Shown here in pieces: positions 32,909 to 41,010 of a stretch of DNA of 64,000 nucleotides. The first letter of the stretch is position 1; each line of letters opens with the position of its first letter. The notes under the pieces are model-generated. The model did not search any database, was not told where the DNA came from, and saw nothing but the letters and a program-made list of their open reading frames with translations. Source of the stretch: an alpha proteobacterium U9-1i (lineage in GTDB: Bacteria > Pseudomonadota > Alphaproteobacteria > Caulobacterales > Aquidulcibacteraceae); assembly GCA_000974665.1 (NCBI GenBank), contig BBSY01000002.1, positions 1,612,001-1,676,000 on the forward strand, read 5' to 3'. Both the position numbers and the translations under genes were made by a program.

Positions 32909-33583
32909 ATGACCCACATCCTTCGCGCCGTTCTGTCACCCGAGGACCTCGCCCGCGTCCGCCAGGAACTCGACGAGCTGACCTGGAAGCCCGGCAAGCG
33001 CACCGCCGGCCCAGCCGCGCGCGGAGTGAAGGAAAACCTCCAGGCCGACGGCGCCAACAGCCGCACCCAAGCACTGGAGCGCTTCGTGGCCGACGCTTTG
33101 CGCCGGCACGCTCTCTTCGAAATTGCCGCGCGCCCGGCGAAGCTCAGCCGGCTTTTGTTCTCCCGTTACGAACCAGGCATGACCTACGGGACCCATACCG
33201 ATGACGCGTTGATGGGGCAGGGCGACGCGCGAATTCGCACCGATCTCGCGTTCACGATTTTCCTCTCCGATCGTGGCAGCTACGAAGGCGGCGCGCTCAC
33301 CATCGAGTCCTCGTTGGGAGAGCAATCCATCAAACTCGAAGCCGGCGACGCTTTGCTCTATCCGGCGGGGTCGATTCACCAAGTGGCGCCGGTGCAGCAA
33401 GGCGTGCGTCTCGCCGCCGTCGGTTGGCTGCAAAGCGTGATCGCCGATCCACAGCAGCGCGAGTTGTTGTTTGACCTTTCCATAGCGCGGTCGCGTCTCG
33501 CGGAGGCCGGCGTTGCGCGTGAGGATGTGTTGCGGCTCGACAAGGCGGTGTCGAACCTCTTGCGCATGTGGGCGAAGCCCTAA
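32909..33583 (+). CDS. PKHD-type Fe(II)/2-oxoglutarate dioxygenase (PiuC/YbiX family)
   Basis: A 224-residue 2OG-Fe(II) oxygenase. LLFSRYEPGMTYGTHTDDALMG has the HxD iron ligands, SSIHQV-type GSIHQVAPVQQGVRLAAVGW supplies the distal histidine and the 2-oxoglutarate arginine, and FLSDRGSYEGGALTI is diagnostic of the YbiX/PiuC family. In other bacteria these enzymes sit beside siderophore receptors and are iron-repressed. No receptor is visible here, but the Fur-box-like site directly upstream fits the same regulation. It overlaps the convergent membrane protein gene by 4 bp. Confidence 0.9.
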   Translation: MTHILRAVLSPEDLARVRQELDELTWKPGKRTAGPAARGVKENLQADGANSRTQALERFVADALRRHALFEIAARPAKLSRLLFSRYEPGMTYGTHTDDALMGQGDARIRTDLAFTIFLSDRGSYEGGALTIESSLGEQSIKLEAGDALLYPAGSIHQVAPVQQGVRLAAVGWLQSVIADPQQRELLFDLSIARSRLAEAGVAREDVLRLDKAVSNLLRMWAKP

Positions 33584-34092
33584 GGAAAAAGCTCGCGCTC
33601 GCTCGCGCGCGTTGGCGTCGCGACGAAAGGTTTTCTCAGCGCGACAATCGCGAAGATCGCCGCGGCGATGAACGCCGTTGGCAAGCCAACAAGCAACGCG
33701 AGCGGCAGCAACGTCAGCGCTGCGCTCAACGGAAGGGTTACCGCTTCCCCGTCGGGATTTCGCGCCGCGGCGGCGGCTTCGATGAGCCCCACCATCACAA
33801 ACGGCGCGGCAAGCGAAACCGCCAGTCCGGCGACGACGATATGAACGATCACATCACGGTGCGTGCGCGGCGGCTTGCCCGCTCCCCACGCCGCGCCCAG
33901 CGAGATCAACCCAAGCGCAAACGCCAACGCACCTGCCACGCCGATACCGCGCGACATGGCTGGATCGCTGCTCAACAACAATGGCGGCCAGCCGATCGCG
34001 AGCGCGAGCGCGATCGGCGTCCAAACAAACGCCGGGCCTCGCCATTTGAGCGGCGGGATCAGCTCAGGAACTTTGGAAGCGGGACGCGCCAT
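33580..34092 (-). CDS. Membrane protein of unknown function
   Basis: A 170-residue protein with four predicted transmembrane helices (about residues 22-42, 50-70, 83-105 and 120-150). The termini are hydrophilic, with a Pro-rich N-terminus. I see no recognisable domain or catalytic motif. It converges with the PKHD gene and is followed upstream by the flavoprotein gene, 16 bp away, which may be transcribed with it. Confidence 0.7.
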   Translation of the reverse strand: MARPASKVPELIPPLKWRGPAFVWTPIALALAIGWPPLLLSSDPAMSRGIGVAGALAFALGLISLGAAWGAGKPPRTHRDVIVHIVVAGLAVSLAAPFVMVGLIEAAAAARNPDGEAVTLPLSAALTLLPLALLVGLPTAFIAAAIFAIVALRKPFVATPTRASERELFP

Positions 34093-34108
34093 CGGCCCAG
34101 TCTAGCGC

Positions 34109-35470
34109 CTAGCTCTGCGGCGTCACCGAGGCGTGGACGATCGATTGCGCGATTTCATGCGCGCGCCGGCGGATTTCTGGCACGGCTGTAATCTCCCAGA
34201 AGCTCCCCTGCGTCAGCGGGCCGATCGCGTGCAGGCGCGAAGAGGGCGCGCCGCGCGCGTCAATCAGCTCGCTGCCCGCGTTGACGTCGAAACCCAAGCC
34301 GGTGGCGTCGGGGCGAGCGATTCCGTCGGCGAGGATTTGCCGGATCAAAGCGTCTTCGCAGCGCGCAACATCCGCTGACGCTCCCGTGCAATTGACGATA
34401 CGGGCGGCGTTGAGCGTTTGGCTCGCACGCGCGCCGCGCGGGCGCCACGTCACGCGCACGCCGTCGCCAGTAGGCAAAACGCTTTCAATTCGGCCCGCGA
34501 GCACAGTCAGCGCGCCTGATCGTTGCAAGGCTTCGATTTCACCCGCCGCACCGGGCGCGGCGCGGTGGCGGTGCACGTCCCACCAGATACGCGCGTGGCG
34601 CAGGAAACGCCGGCGCGTTTCAAGTGGCCAGCGTCGCCACAAGGGCTGCGTCTTTGGGCGCATGGCGTTCATCACGTCTTGCCATTGCCCGCCGCCAGCG
34701 ATCGCGGCGCGCGCTTTCTTGCGCAGCATGCCCAGTAGTTCGCTCAGTTCCGCGGGCAGGCGCTCAAGGTCAATTGCGGCGGCATGCCGCTCCGGCTGTG
34801 GACGTGGGAGCAGGCCGCGCCGTGAGAGCGCGTAGAGTTTGCCAGTTCGCGGCGCTCTCGTCAGCGCGAGCGCCGTATCCACCATGGTCAGCCCCGCGCC
34901 AATGAGGAGCACATCTTCTTGCGGCGCGACGTTTGCAAGCGCGCCTGCGTCCCAAGGACTTGCGATAAAGCGCGTCGCGCCAAGCGCGCTTGCATCGAAA
35001 GGCGCAGCAGCGGCGAGATTGCCGAGCGCCAAGATCGCGCGATCGGCGGCGATCGTTTTGCCGGACGCCAAGCCGATGTGAACAAGTTTCGCGGTCAAAT
35101 GACACGACACGGCTTCGTCATGCACCAGCTTCAGCGAATCCGGCGCCGCGAAATGGCCGGTGACCCTCAGTCGTTCTCCAAGATAGTCGCCGTAGAGCGC
35201 GCGCGGCGCGTAGGCGTCGCGCGGCGCATTGTGGCCGCGCTCGCGCAGCCAGTTCCAGAAATCGTCCGGTGCGTCTGGCAACACGCTCATGCGCTCCGCA
35301 TGGACGTTCAGCAGGTGCGCGAAATTCTGGGTCGAGTAGGCGAGGCCGCGTCCGAAGCCGCCGTAGCGGTCGATCACCGTGACGCGCGCGCCCGTGGTGT
35401 TGACGAGTTCGAGCGCGAGCGCCGCGCCGCTGAATCCGCCGCCGATAATGACGATGCGCTGACGCTTCAC
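34109..35470 (-). CDS. FAD/NAD(P)-binding protein (HpyO-like domain)
   Basis: A 453-residue flavoprotein. RIVIIGGGFSGAALALEL is the FAD-binding Rossmann motif at the N-terminus, GRGLAYST is typical of the HpyO-like (hydroxyacyl-CoA/ornithine-oxygenase-related) family, and DVLLIGAGLTMVDTAL is the second, NAD(P)-binding motif at about residue 190. IVNCTGASADV closes the cofactor site. The substrate is unknown. GTG 35470 is preferred, because GGGAGG lies 8 bases upstream; an ATG 60 bases earlier has no RBS. Confidence 0.85.
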   Translation of the reverse strand: MKRQRIVIIGGGFSGAALALELVNTTGARVTVIDRYGGFGRGLAYSTQNFAHLLNVHAERMSVLPDAPDDFWNWLRERGHNAPRDAYAPRALYGDYLGERLRVTGHFAAPDSLKLVHDEAVSCHLTAKLVHIGLASGKTIAADRAILALGNLAAAAPFDASALGATRFIASPWDAGALANVAPQEDVLLIGAGLTMVDTALALTRAPRTGKLYALSRRGLLPRPQPERHAAAIDLERLPAELSELLGMLRKKARAAIAGGGQWQDVMNAMRPKTQPLWRRWPLETRRRFLRHARIWWDVHRHRAAPGAAGEIEALQRSGALTVLAGRIESVLPTGDGVRVTWRPRGARASQTLNAARIVNCTGASADVARCEDALIRQILADGIARPDATGLGFDVNAGSELIDARGAPSSRLHAIGPLTQGSFWEITAVPEIRRRAHEIAQSIVHASVTPQS

Positions 35471-35593
35471 GCCGCTAACCTCCCGCCAGCGCCCGGCAGA
35501 CGCAATCGCAATGCGACAGCGTCCGCGCATGGCTCCGCGCTACAAACGCATGACCCGATTGACAGGTTGCGTCGTTCGCGCTGGTTAATGCCC

Positions 35594-36232
35594 ATGGCCG
35601 ACAAACCCACCGCGCTTGAGGATCGTGGCGCCGATGTGCGCCTGCGTTCGCCTTCTGCTGCGCGCAATCGCGAGCCCGTGCTGGGCGTCTTGCGCCGCGT
35701 GCTGCCGGCGGATGGGCGCGTATTGGAAATCGCATCTGGCACGGGCGAGCACGCAATCCATTTCGCGCGGGCGATGCCGGGGCTCACGTGGCGCAGTAGC
35801 GACCCCGACGCCGCCTCGCGCGCCAGCATCGTGGCCTGGATCGAGAGCGAGGGGTTGGCCAATATTCTACCGCCGCTCGAGATCGATACCCGCAGCGCCA
35901 ATTGGGGGATCGAGGACGAACGTTTCGACGCCATCGTGTCGCTCAACATGATCCATATCGCGCCGTGGGAAGCGGCGCTGGGCCTCATCGACGGCGCGGC
36001 GCGGTTGCTCAAGGCGAACGGCGTGCTTTTTCTCTACGGTCCATTCAAACGCGATGGGGCGCACACCGCCCCCTCCAACGAAGCCTTCGATGCATCCTTG
36101 AAATCGCGCGATCCGTCGTGGGGCGTGCGTGATGTCGGCGATGTTGCGCGCGAAGCACAGCGCAAGGGCTTCTCGCTGATGGAGATCGAGGAGATGCCGG
36201 CGAACAATTTGTGCGTGGTGTTTGCCCGTTAG
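35594..36232 (+). CDS. DUF938 family SAM-dependent methyltransferase
   Basis: A 212-residue class I methyltransferase of the DUF938 group. SPSAARNREPVLGVLRRVLP opens it, VLEIASGTGEHAIHFARAMP is the SAM-binding loop with the diagnostic GTGEHA, and IVSLNMIHIAPWEAALGLIDGAARLL and LFLYGPFKRDG are also family-specific. The substrate is unknown. ATG 35588, two codons earlier, is equally possible, and neither has a good RBS. It diverges from the flavoprotein gene. Confidence 0.88.
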   Translation: MADKPTALEDRGADVRLRSPSAARNREPVLGVLRRVLPADGRVLEIASGTGEHAIHFARAMPGLTWRSSDPDAASRASIVAWIESEGLANILPPLEIDTRSANWGIEDERFDAIVSLNMIHIAPWEAALGLIDGAARLLKANGVLFLYGPFKRDGAHTAPSNEAFDASLKSRDPSWGVRDVGDVAREAQRKGFSLMEIEEMPANNLCVVFAR

Positions 36233-36369
36233 CGCAGTTTCGGTTGGCTGCTGCCCGCATTCGGGCGCGAAGCGCTGAATTCGCAACACGTCTGTGGAGA
36301 TCGCGCGCATCTCTCCGACGTTTAATGCGCGCGCCGTATTTGCTTCGCTCAGCGCGCCTATATCAGCGC

Positions 36370-36391
36370 CGCGAACGCAGCTTCGTTCGCG
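36370..36391 (+). promoter_or_regulatory. 5' hairpin before the small membrane peptide gene
   Basis: CGCGAACG (36370-36377) pairs perfectly with CGTTCGCG (36384-36391) around a 6-nt loop. It lies 6 nt upstream of the AGGAG ribosome binding site at 36398-36402. It could stabilise or regulate the leader of the small gene. Together with the small gene and its terminator it accounts for much of 36233-36570; the rest (36233-36369) shows only weak promoter-like sequence. Confidence 0.5.
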
Positions 36392-36411
36392 TGAGTTAGG
36401 AGCAAGCGCGC

Positions 36412-36522
36412 ATGCGCGTTGCGATGAGAATGTTTGAGGCGGCGATTTGCACCGCTCTTGTTTTTGGCTTCGGCGCGATTGTCGCCGATGGCGCGAGGGT
36501 GGCGGCCGGGGCCGTCTTCTAA
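36412..36522 (+). CDS. 36-residue single-pass membrane peptide
   Basis: A 37-codon frame from ATG 36412 to TAA 36522. The product begins MRVAMRMFEAAICTALVFG and continues with a hydrophobic stretch to a short C-terminus ending AGAVF, so one membrane helix fills most of it. AGGAG (36398-36402) is 9 bases upstream and a strong terminator begins 13 bases after the stop, which together make translation plausible despite the size. I do not recognise it. It lies alone between the DUF938 gene and a minus-strand gene. Confidence 0.6.
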   Translation: MRVAMRMFEAAICTALVFGFGAIVADGARVAAGAVF

Positions 36523-36535
36523 GTTCAACTCAACC

Positions 36536-36570
36536 GAAGGCGTCGCGATCTCGCGGCGCCTTCATTGTTT
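36536..36570 (+). terminator. Rho-independent terminator after the small peptide gene
   Basis: GAAGGCGTCGCGA (36536-36548) pairs with TCGCGGCGCCTTC (36551-36563) over 13 bp with one G-T pair, followed by ATTGTTT. It ends exactly where the convergent gene's stop codon begins (36571). Confidence 0.8.
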
Positions 36571-37053
36571 CTAGGCCAATGTTTTCAGCATCGCTTCAGT
36601 GTTGGTCTCAGCCGGCTGATCTTCACCGCCCATCGCTTGGCGGAATTTCTCCTGGATCAGCTGGCGGATAGTGTCTTCCGTCGCGCGCCGTTCTTCCGGC
36701 GACATCTGCGCCAGATCTGCCTCGCTCAAACCAAGCTGCTCCAGGATCTGTTCGCGCATCCGCTCCATTGGGGTTTTGCGCGCTTCTTCGAGGAAGATGT
36801 CGGTAGCGCTCGGCGCGCTGATCGTCGTCGGCGGCTCGTCGAGCCTTTGCAACGCAAGCACCGTTTCAAACGACAAAGGCGTCGCTTGCGAGGCCGGCAA
36901 AATCGACAGTGCGCCGGCAGAATTTGCCGCGTTAGCGCCGCCGACCTTTTGTTCAAACCAGGTTTGCGCGGCCTCATCGGCGCGTTTCACGCCCAAGGAC
37001 TGCAGAACGGAGGGTGAGAAGCTCAGAGGCGAGATCGTCATGCCATTAAGCAT
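36571..37053 (-). CDS. Conserved hypothetical protein with helical C-terminus
   Basis: A 160-residue soluble protein without signal peptide. The C-terminal 70 residues are strongly helical and charged, with GLSEADLAQMSPEERRATED and a tail of LIQEKFRQAMGG. The N-terminal half is Ala/Ser-rich and less ordered. No known domain is apparent. ATG 37053 is used; ATG 37041 (MTISPLSF) is an equally possible start and no RBS decides. It follows the 3-hydroxybutyryl-CoA dehydrogenase gene on the same strand with a 29 bp gap. Confidence 0.65.
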   Translation of the reverse strand: MLNGMTISPLSFSPSVLQSLGVKRADEAAQTWFEQKVGGANAANSAGALSILPASQATPLSFETVLALQRLDEPPTTISAPSATDIFLEEARKTPMERMREQILEQLGLSEADLAQMSPEERRATEDTIRQLIQEKFRQAMGGEDQPAETNTEAMLKTLA

Positions 37054-37082
37054 GCAAACGTCGGGCCGGGCCCCGCGGTGTT

Positions 37083-37970
37083 CTAGCGCGTCGGCATCGG
37101 CTTTTCGCCGCGATAATCGTAGAAGCCGCGCTGCGTCTTGCGGCCGAGCCAGCCGGCCTCGACGTATTTCACCAACAGCGGACACGGGCGATACTTCGGA
37201 TCGGCAAGGCCTTCGTAGAGCACTTGCATGATCGAAAGGCAGGTATCGAGGCCGATGAAATCCGCAAGCTCAAGCGGCCCCATCGGATGATTGGCGCCGA
37301 GCTTCATTGCTTTGTCGATCGCTTCAACCGAGCCGACGCCTTCGTACAAAGTATAAACCGCCTCGTTGATCATCGGCACCAGCACGCGGTTGACGATGAA
37401 GGCGGGGAAGTCCTCGGCGTTGGCGATCGTCTTGCCCAGGCTTTCCACGAACGCGAGCGTCGTGTCGTAGCTCTCTTGGCTGGTCGCGAGGCCGCGGATG
37501 ATTTCCACGAGCTTCATCAACGGTGCGGGGTTCATGAAATGAACGCCGATGAACTTATCCGGCCGATCCGTGGTCGCCGCGAGGCGCGTGATCGAAATCG
37601 ACGACGTGTTGGAGGCCAAGATCGCTTCGGGCTTCAGCACCGCGCGCAGATCGTGGAAAATTTTCCGCTTCGGCTCTTCTTGCTCGACGATCGATTCAAT
37701 CACGAGATCGCAGGCGCCGAGATCAGTCAGCTTCGCCGCGCCTTTGATCCGTTTGAACGCGGAATCGGCGTCGGACTGCGTGATGGTTTCCTTGTGAACC
37801 TGACGCGCGAGGTTCTGCTGGATCAGTCCCATCGCAACATCGATGCGCGCGCCGTCGGCGTCGTTCAGCAGCACGTCGTAACCGGCGAGCGCACAGACAT
37901 GCGCGATGCCGCTGCCCATTTGGCCGGCGCCGATCACGCCTACCGTCCGAATAGTGCTCTTCCCGGCCAT
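37083..37970 (-). CDS. 3-hydroxybutyryl-CoA dehydrogenase
   Basis: A 295-residue NAD-dependent dehydrogenase of the Hbd/FadB-like family. [21 protein letters not shown] is the Rossmann motif, [13 protein letters not shown] and [17 protein letters not shown] contain the catalytic histidine, and [18 protein letters not shown] is the C-terminal domain signature. It interconverts acetoacetyl-CoA and 3-hydroxybutyryl-CoA in short-chain fatty acid or polyhydroxybutyrate metabolism. It is downstream of etfB-etfA, which would accept electrons from acyl-CoA dehydrogenases. A PhaR-like site lies 30 bp before the start. Confidence 0.92.
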   Translation of the reverse strand: MAGKSTIRTVGVIGAGQMGSGIAHVCALAGYDVLLNDADGARIDVAMGLIQQNLARQVHKETITQSDADSAFKRIKGAAKLTDLGACDLVIESIVEQEEPKRKIFHDLRAVLKPEAILASNTSSISITRLAATTDRPDKFIGVHFMNPAPLMKLVEIIRGLATSQESYDTTLAFVESLGKTIANAEDFPAFIVNRVLVPMINEAVYTLYEGVGSVEAIDKAMKLGANHPMGPLELADFIGLDTCLSIMQVLYEGLADPKYRPCPLLVKYVEAGWLGRKTQRGFYDYRGEKPMPTR

Positions 37971-38000
37971 CCGACCCCTCGGAACTAGTCCAAACGTCTA

Positions 38001-38016
38001 TGTTGCAGTGCAGCAA
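38001..38016 (-). promoter_or_regulatory. PhaR-like operator upstream of 3-hydroxybutyryl-CoA dehydrogenase
   Basis: On the minus strand TTGCTGCACTGCAACA resembles the TTGC-rich TGCNNTGCA pattern known for PhaR/AniA operators in alphaproteobacteria, which control polyhydroxybutyrate and carbon-flux genes. It is 30 bp before ATG 37970. The match is by eye and its spacing relative to a promoter is not known. Confidence 0.4.
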
Positions 38017-38078
38017 GCATCCTACGCCACTGTCCGGAACGCAAGGTCCGAAAGCTCATAGGGCAGGCATGCTTCCTG

Positions 38079-38102
38079 ACCTGCGCCGGGGAGGGCGCAG
38101 GT
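38079..38102. other. Intergenic stem-loop
   Basis: ACCTGCGCC (38079-38087) pairs perfectly with GGCGCAGGT (38094-38102), 9 bp, around GGGGAG. It lies between the end of etfA and the start of the dehydrogenase. There is no T-run on either strand, so it is not a classical terminator; processing or Rho-dependent ending is possible. Confidence 0.45.
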
Positions 38103-38139
38103 ATCTGGGTTAACCGGGATTGGCGGTTCGCGGAAGGGC

Positions 38140-39084
38140 TCAGACGCCGGCTTTGGTCAACGCGTCCATCAGCTCAGGCACGGCGGTCTTGTAATCGGCC
38201 ACCAAACCATAATCGGCGACTTGGAAGATCGGCGCTTCCTCGTCCTTGTTGATGGCGACGATGACCTTCGAGTCCTTCATGCCGGCGAGGTGTTGAATGG
38301 CCCCCGAAATGCCGATCGCGACGTAAAGCTCCGGCGCGACGATCTTGCCGGTTTGACCGACCTGATAGTCGTTCGGCGCGTAGCCGGCGTCGACTGCCGC
38401 GCGCGAAGCGCCGACCGCCGCGCCCAGCTTATCGGCCAGCGGGTCGAGCACTTTGTGGAACTCATCGCTCGAGCCCATGGCGCGGCCGCCCGAGACGACG
38501 CGCTTTGCAGCGGCCAATTCCGGACGATCCGACTTCGCCATGTCCTCCGACACGAACGCGGACTTGAACGGCCCTGCTGGCGCGGCGACGGTTTCAACCG
38601 AAGCGCTGCCGCCGGCGCCCGCCGCTTTGAACGCAGTCGGCTGCACGGTGAGGACTTTCTTTGGCTGGCTGTCCTTCACGGTGATCAGCGCATTGCCGGC
38701 GTAGATGCCGCGCACGAACGTATCCGCGCCCTCAATCCCGATCACGCCCGACACCTGCGCGACGTCCAACTTCGCGGCAATGCGCGGCGCGGCATTGCGG
38801 CCGGTGGTGGAGGCGGGGAATAGGATCGCGTCATAACCGCCGGCGAGCGGCACGATGAGCGCCTCCATCGGCTCGGCCATTTGTTTGGCGAGCGTCGCCC
38901 CGTCGGCGTGCAGCACTTTACGCACGCCGTCGATCTTGGCGGCTTCCGCTGCAACGGCGCCGGCGTTCGAGCCCGCGACCAGCACGTCGATATCGCCGCC
39001 CATCGCCTTCGCGGCGCTGACGACCTTGTGGGTGGCGTCCTTCAAGGAAACGTTGTCGTGCTCCGCGATAACAAGCAGGGCCAT
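38140..39084 (-). CDS. etfA: Electron transfer flavoprotein subunit alpha
   Basis: A 314-residue subunit that carries FAD. The C-terminal domain has RVVSGGRAMGSSDEFHKVLDPLADKL and AGYAPNDYQVGQTGKIVAPELY followed by GISGAIQHLAGMKDSK and INKDEEAPIFQVADYGLV, the ETF-alpha FAD signature. The heterodimer passes electrons from acyl-CoA and other dehydrogenases to ETF-quinone oxidoreductase. It follows etfB after 1 bp. Confidence 0.96.
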   Translation of the reverse strand: MALLVIAEHDNVSLKDATHKVVSAAKAMGGDIDVLVAGSNAGAVAAEAAKIDGVRKVLHADGATLAKQMAEPMEALIVPLAGGYDAILFPASTTGRNAAPRIAAKLDVAQVSGVIGIEGADTFVRGIYAGNALITVKDSQPKKVLTVQPTAFKAAGAGGSASVETVAAPAGPFKSAFVSEDMAKSDRPELAAAKRVVSGGRAMGSSDEFHKVLDPLADKLGAAVGASRAAVDAGYAPNDYQVGQTGKIVAPELYVAIGISGAIQHLAGMKDSKVIVAINKDEEAPIFQVADYGLVADYKTAVPELMDALTKAGV

Positions 39085-39085
39085 C

Positions 39086-39850
39086 TCAGATCACTCCTGC
39101 TTCTTTGAGCTTGCCGACCAATTCCTCGGCGGTTTTCACTTTGATGCCGCCCGAGCGCTTCGGCGGTTCGGCGGTTTTCACCGCCTTCAGGCGCGGACTG
39201 GTGTCGACGCCGTAATCGGCGGCGGTTTTCACGTCGATCGGCTTTTTCTTCGCCTTCATGATGTTCGGCAGCGAGGCGTAACGCGGCTCGTTCAAGCGAA
39301 GGTCGGTGGTGATGATCGCCGGCAGGTCGACGTCGAGCGTTTGCAGGCCGCCATCCACTTCGCGCGTTACCGCGGCCTTGCCGTCGTGCAGCACGATCTT
39401 TGAGGCGAACGTCGCTTGCGGCCAGTCGAGCAGAGCGGCCAGCATCTGCCCCGTCTGGTTCGAGTCATCGTCGATGGCTTGTTTGCCGAGGATGACGATG
39501 TTGGGCTGTTCGGCGTCGATTACTGCCTTCAGCAGTTTCGCAACCGCCAGCGGCTCAACTTCGCCTTCGGCTTTGATCAGGATGCCGCGATCGGCGCCCA
39601 TGGCGAGCGCGTTGCGGATCGTCTCCTGCGCTTGCTCAGGCCCAATCGACACGGCAATGATCTCGGCGCCCGGATTGGCCGCGTGACCGCCGCCGCCTTC
39701 CTTCATGCGCACGGCCTCTTCGACCGCGATTTCGCAGAACGGGTTGATCGACATCTTCAGGTTGGAGAGATCGACGCCGGACCCATCCGGCTTCACCCGG
39801 ACCTTCAAATTGTAATCGAGCACCCGTTTGACGGGGACGAGGATTTTCAT
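39086..39850 (-). CDS. etfB: Electron transfer flavoprotein subunit beta
   Basis: A 254-residue subunit. [19 protein letters not shown] opens it, [21 protein letters not shown] is diagnostic, and the ETF-beta signature [21 protein letters not shown] is present. It binds AMP structurally and docks partner dehydrogenases through the recognition loop near [19 protein letters not shown]. First gene of etfB-etfA. Confidence 0.96.
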   Translation of the reverse strand: MKILVPVKRVLDYNLKVRVKPDGSGVDLSNLKMSINPFCEIAVEEAVRMKEGGGGHAANPGAEIIAVSIGPEQAQETIRNALAMGADRGILIKAEGEVEPLAVAKLLKAVIDAEQPNIVILGKQAIDDDSNQTGQMLAALLDWPQATFASKIVLHDGKAAVTREVDGGLQTLDVDLPAIITTDLRLNEPRYASLPNIMKAKKKPIDVKTAADYGVDTSPRLKAVKTAEPPKRSGGIKVKTAEELVGKLKEAGVI

Positions 39851-39956
39851 CGCAAATCCTTGAGCTAACGCCTGCGCCGCAGCGCAGCATGAATGAGCGC
39901 GCGGACACTAGCTGTAGGGATTCCGACCCGTCAATGCGGACGCCAGGGAAGTTCAG

Positions 39957-40415
39957 TCACCGCGACAATACGGCAGGCCAATTCCTGTTCGCGGACTGGA
40001 TGTGGCCCGGGATATCGCCCTCCCAGCGACGCTGAATCTCGTCATTGTAGTTCAGGTAAAGGCGGCCATCGACGATACGCCAGTTCGTCGGGTCGGCCGA
40101 GGCGGTATAGCCCTGGCTCACCGCCCAAGCGCAATAGCCGCCATATTGTGGCAGGTACCGCGCCGGGTTCGCGCGGAAGGACGCGAGATTGGCGGCGTTG
40201 GCGAAGCGATATTCGACCCCGTTATGTACGGTCCGGAATTGCGTGGCGCCGCGTGTCGGTTGGCCTGCCGCAAAATACGCGACCACATCATAGCCGCTCA
40301 CGGCGACGTTGGAGAACGCAGCGGTATAGACCTGCGGTTTCTCGGCGTAGGCCGGCGCGGCGGGGGCGATGATAGCTGTGGCGATGGCGGCTGCGAGAAG
40401 CAATTTGCGAAGCAT
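39957..40415 (-). CDS. Exported YHS domain protein
   Basis: A 152-residue protein with a cleavable signal (AAIATAIIAPAAPAYAEKP). The mature part is a YHS domain, VSGYDVVAYFAAGQP followed by YRFANAANLASFRANPARYLPQYGGYCAWAVSQG, a fold often binding metal or mediating redox protein contacts. It is the last gene after sigF-nrsF-doxX, separated by 14 bp from doxX, so it is probably expressed from the SigF-type promoter before doxX. The function is unknown. Confidence 0.85.
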   Translation of the reverse strand: MLRKLLLAAAIATAIIAPAAPAYAEKPQVYTAAFSNVAVSGYDVVAYFAAGQPTRGATQFRTVHNGVEYRFANAANLASFRANPARYLPQYGGYCAWAVSQGYTASADPTNWRIVDGRLYLNYNDEIQRRWEGDIPGHIQSANRNWPAVLSR

Positions 40416-40429
40416 TGGGGAGGCTCCTG

Positions 40430-40957
40430 TTAGGCGTGGTTGGCGATGGCAGCCGGCGCGGCGCGCGCGGGTATGCCAGCGTTGGGAACGAAAGCGCGAG
40501 CGAGGTCGCGGATGAGGCCAAGGATCTCGTTGCGGCGAATGAAAAGCAGTACGATCGAACTGATCCAGATCGTCACCGCCGCGACGAAGAGCCCGCCGCC
40601 GTCATTGTTTGGGTCGATCCCGAGCGGCGTGAACAGATGGAAGCTCACCGCGCCCGTCATCACCGCTAGCCCAATCGCTGCGCCGAGGGCGTTGAGGCGC
40701 GTGAAACGCGGCAGCAGCCCGACCAGCAGCAGCGTTGACGCCGCCAATTCCGCCGAGCCGATCACGTACTGGCTGAAGAGCCCGGTGTGCCCAAACAGCC
40801 CCGCGAGCCCAAGCGTTCCGGCCCATCCGTCAAGCCGACCGAAGATTTCCTGGGTGTTGGGGTGGTCGGTGAATTTGAAGCGCAGACTGTCAAGAAACAC
40901 GATCGCGGCGAACACCGAAATCGCGGCCGGGCCAAAGCGGCGGACGTAAGCGAGCAT
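40430..40957 (-). CDS. DoxX-like membrane protein
   Basis: A 175-residue protein with four transmembrane helices, a layout of the DoxX/YkgB superfamily. SVFAAIVFLDSLRFKFTDHPN, VIGSAELAASTLLLVGLLPR and the last helix ISSIVLLFIRRNEIL are typical; DoxX-like proteins often sit with ECF sigma factors reacting to metal or oxidative stress. It starts 54 bp after nrsF, and GTAACC-N16-CGTC lies in that gap. The function is unknown. Confidence 0.82.
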   Translation of the reverse strand: MLAYVRRFGPAAISVFAAIVFLDSLRFKFTDHPNTQEIFGRLDGWAGTLGLAGLFGHTGLFSQYVIGSAELAASTLLLVGLLPRFTRLNALGAAIGLAVMTGAVSFHLFTPLGIDPNNDGGGLFVAAVTIWISSIVLLFIRRNEILGLIRDLARAFVPNAGIPARAAPAAIANHA

Positions 40958-40983
40958 AGGAACCTCGAACTCTTGTCCGTGAG

Positions 40984-41009
40984 GACGTTCGAAGCGCGCA
41001 CGTGGTTAC
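40984..41009 (-). promoter_or_regulatory. SigF-type ECF promoter upstream of doxX-YHS
   Basis: On the minus strand GTAACC (41009-41004), a 16-nt spacer and CGTC (40987-40984). The -35 and the spacing match the site upstream of sigF itself and the GTAACC-N16 motif known for Caulobacter SigF. The doxX ATG is 26 bp downstream of the -10. Confidence 0.65.
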
Positions 41010-41010
41010 G

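Noticed and set aside
36340-36364. Sigma-70 promoter TTGCTT...TATATC before the small peptide gene
   Set aside because: The spacer is only 13 bp, too short for a normal promoter; another start is likely but I cannot place it.
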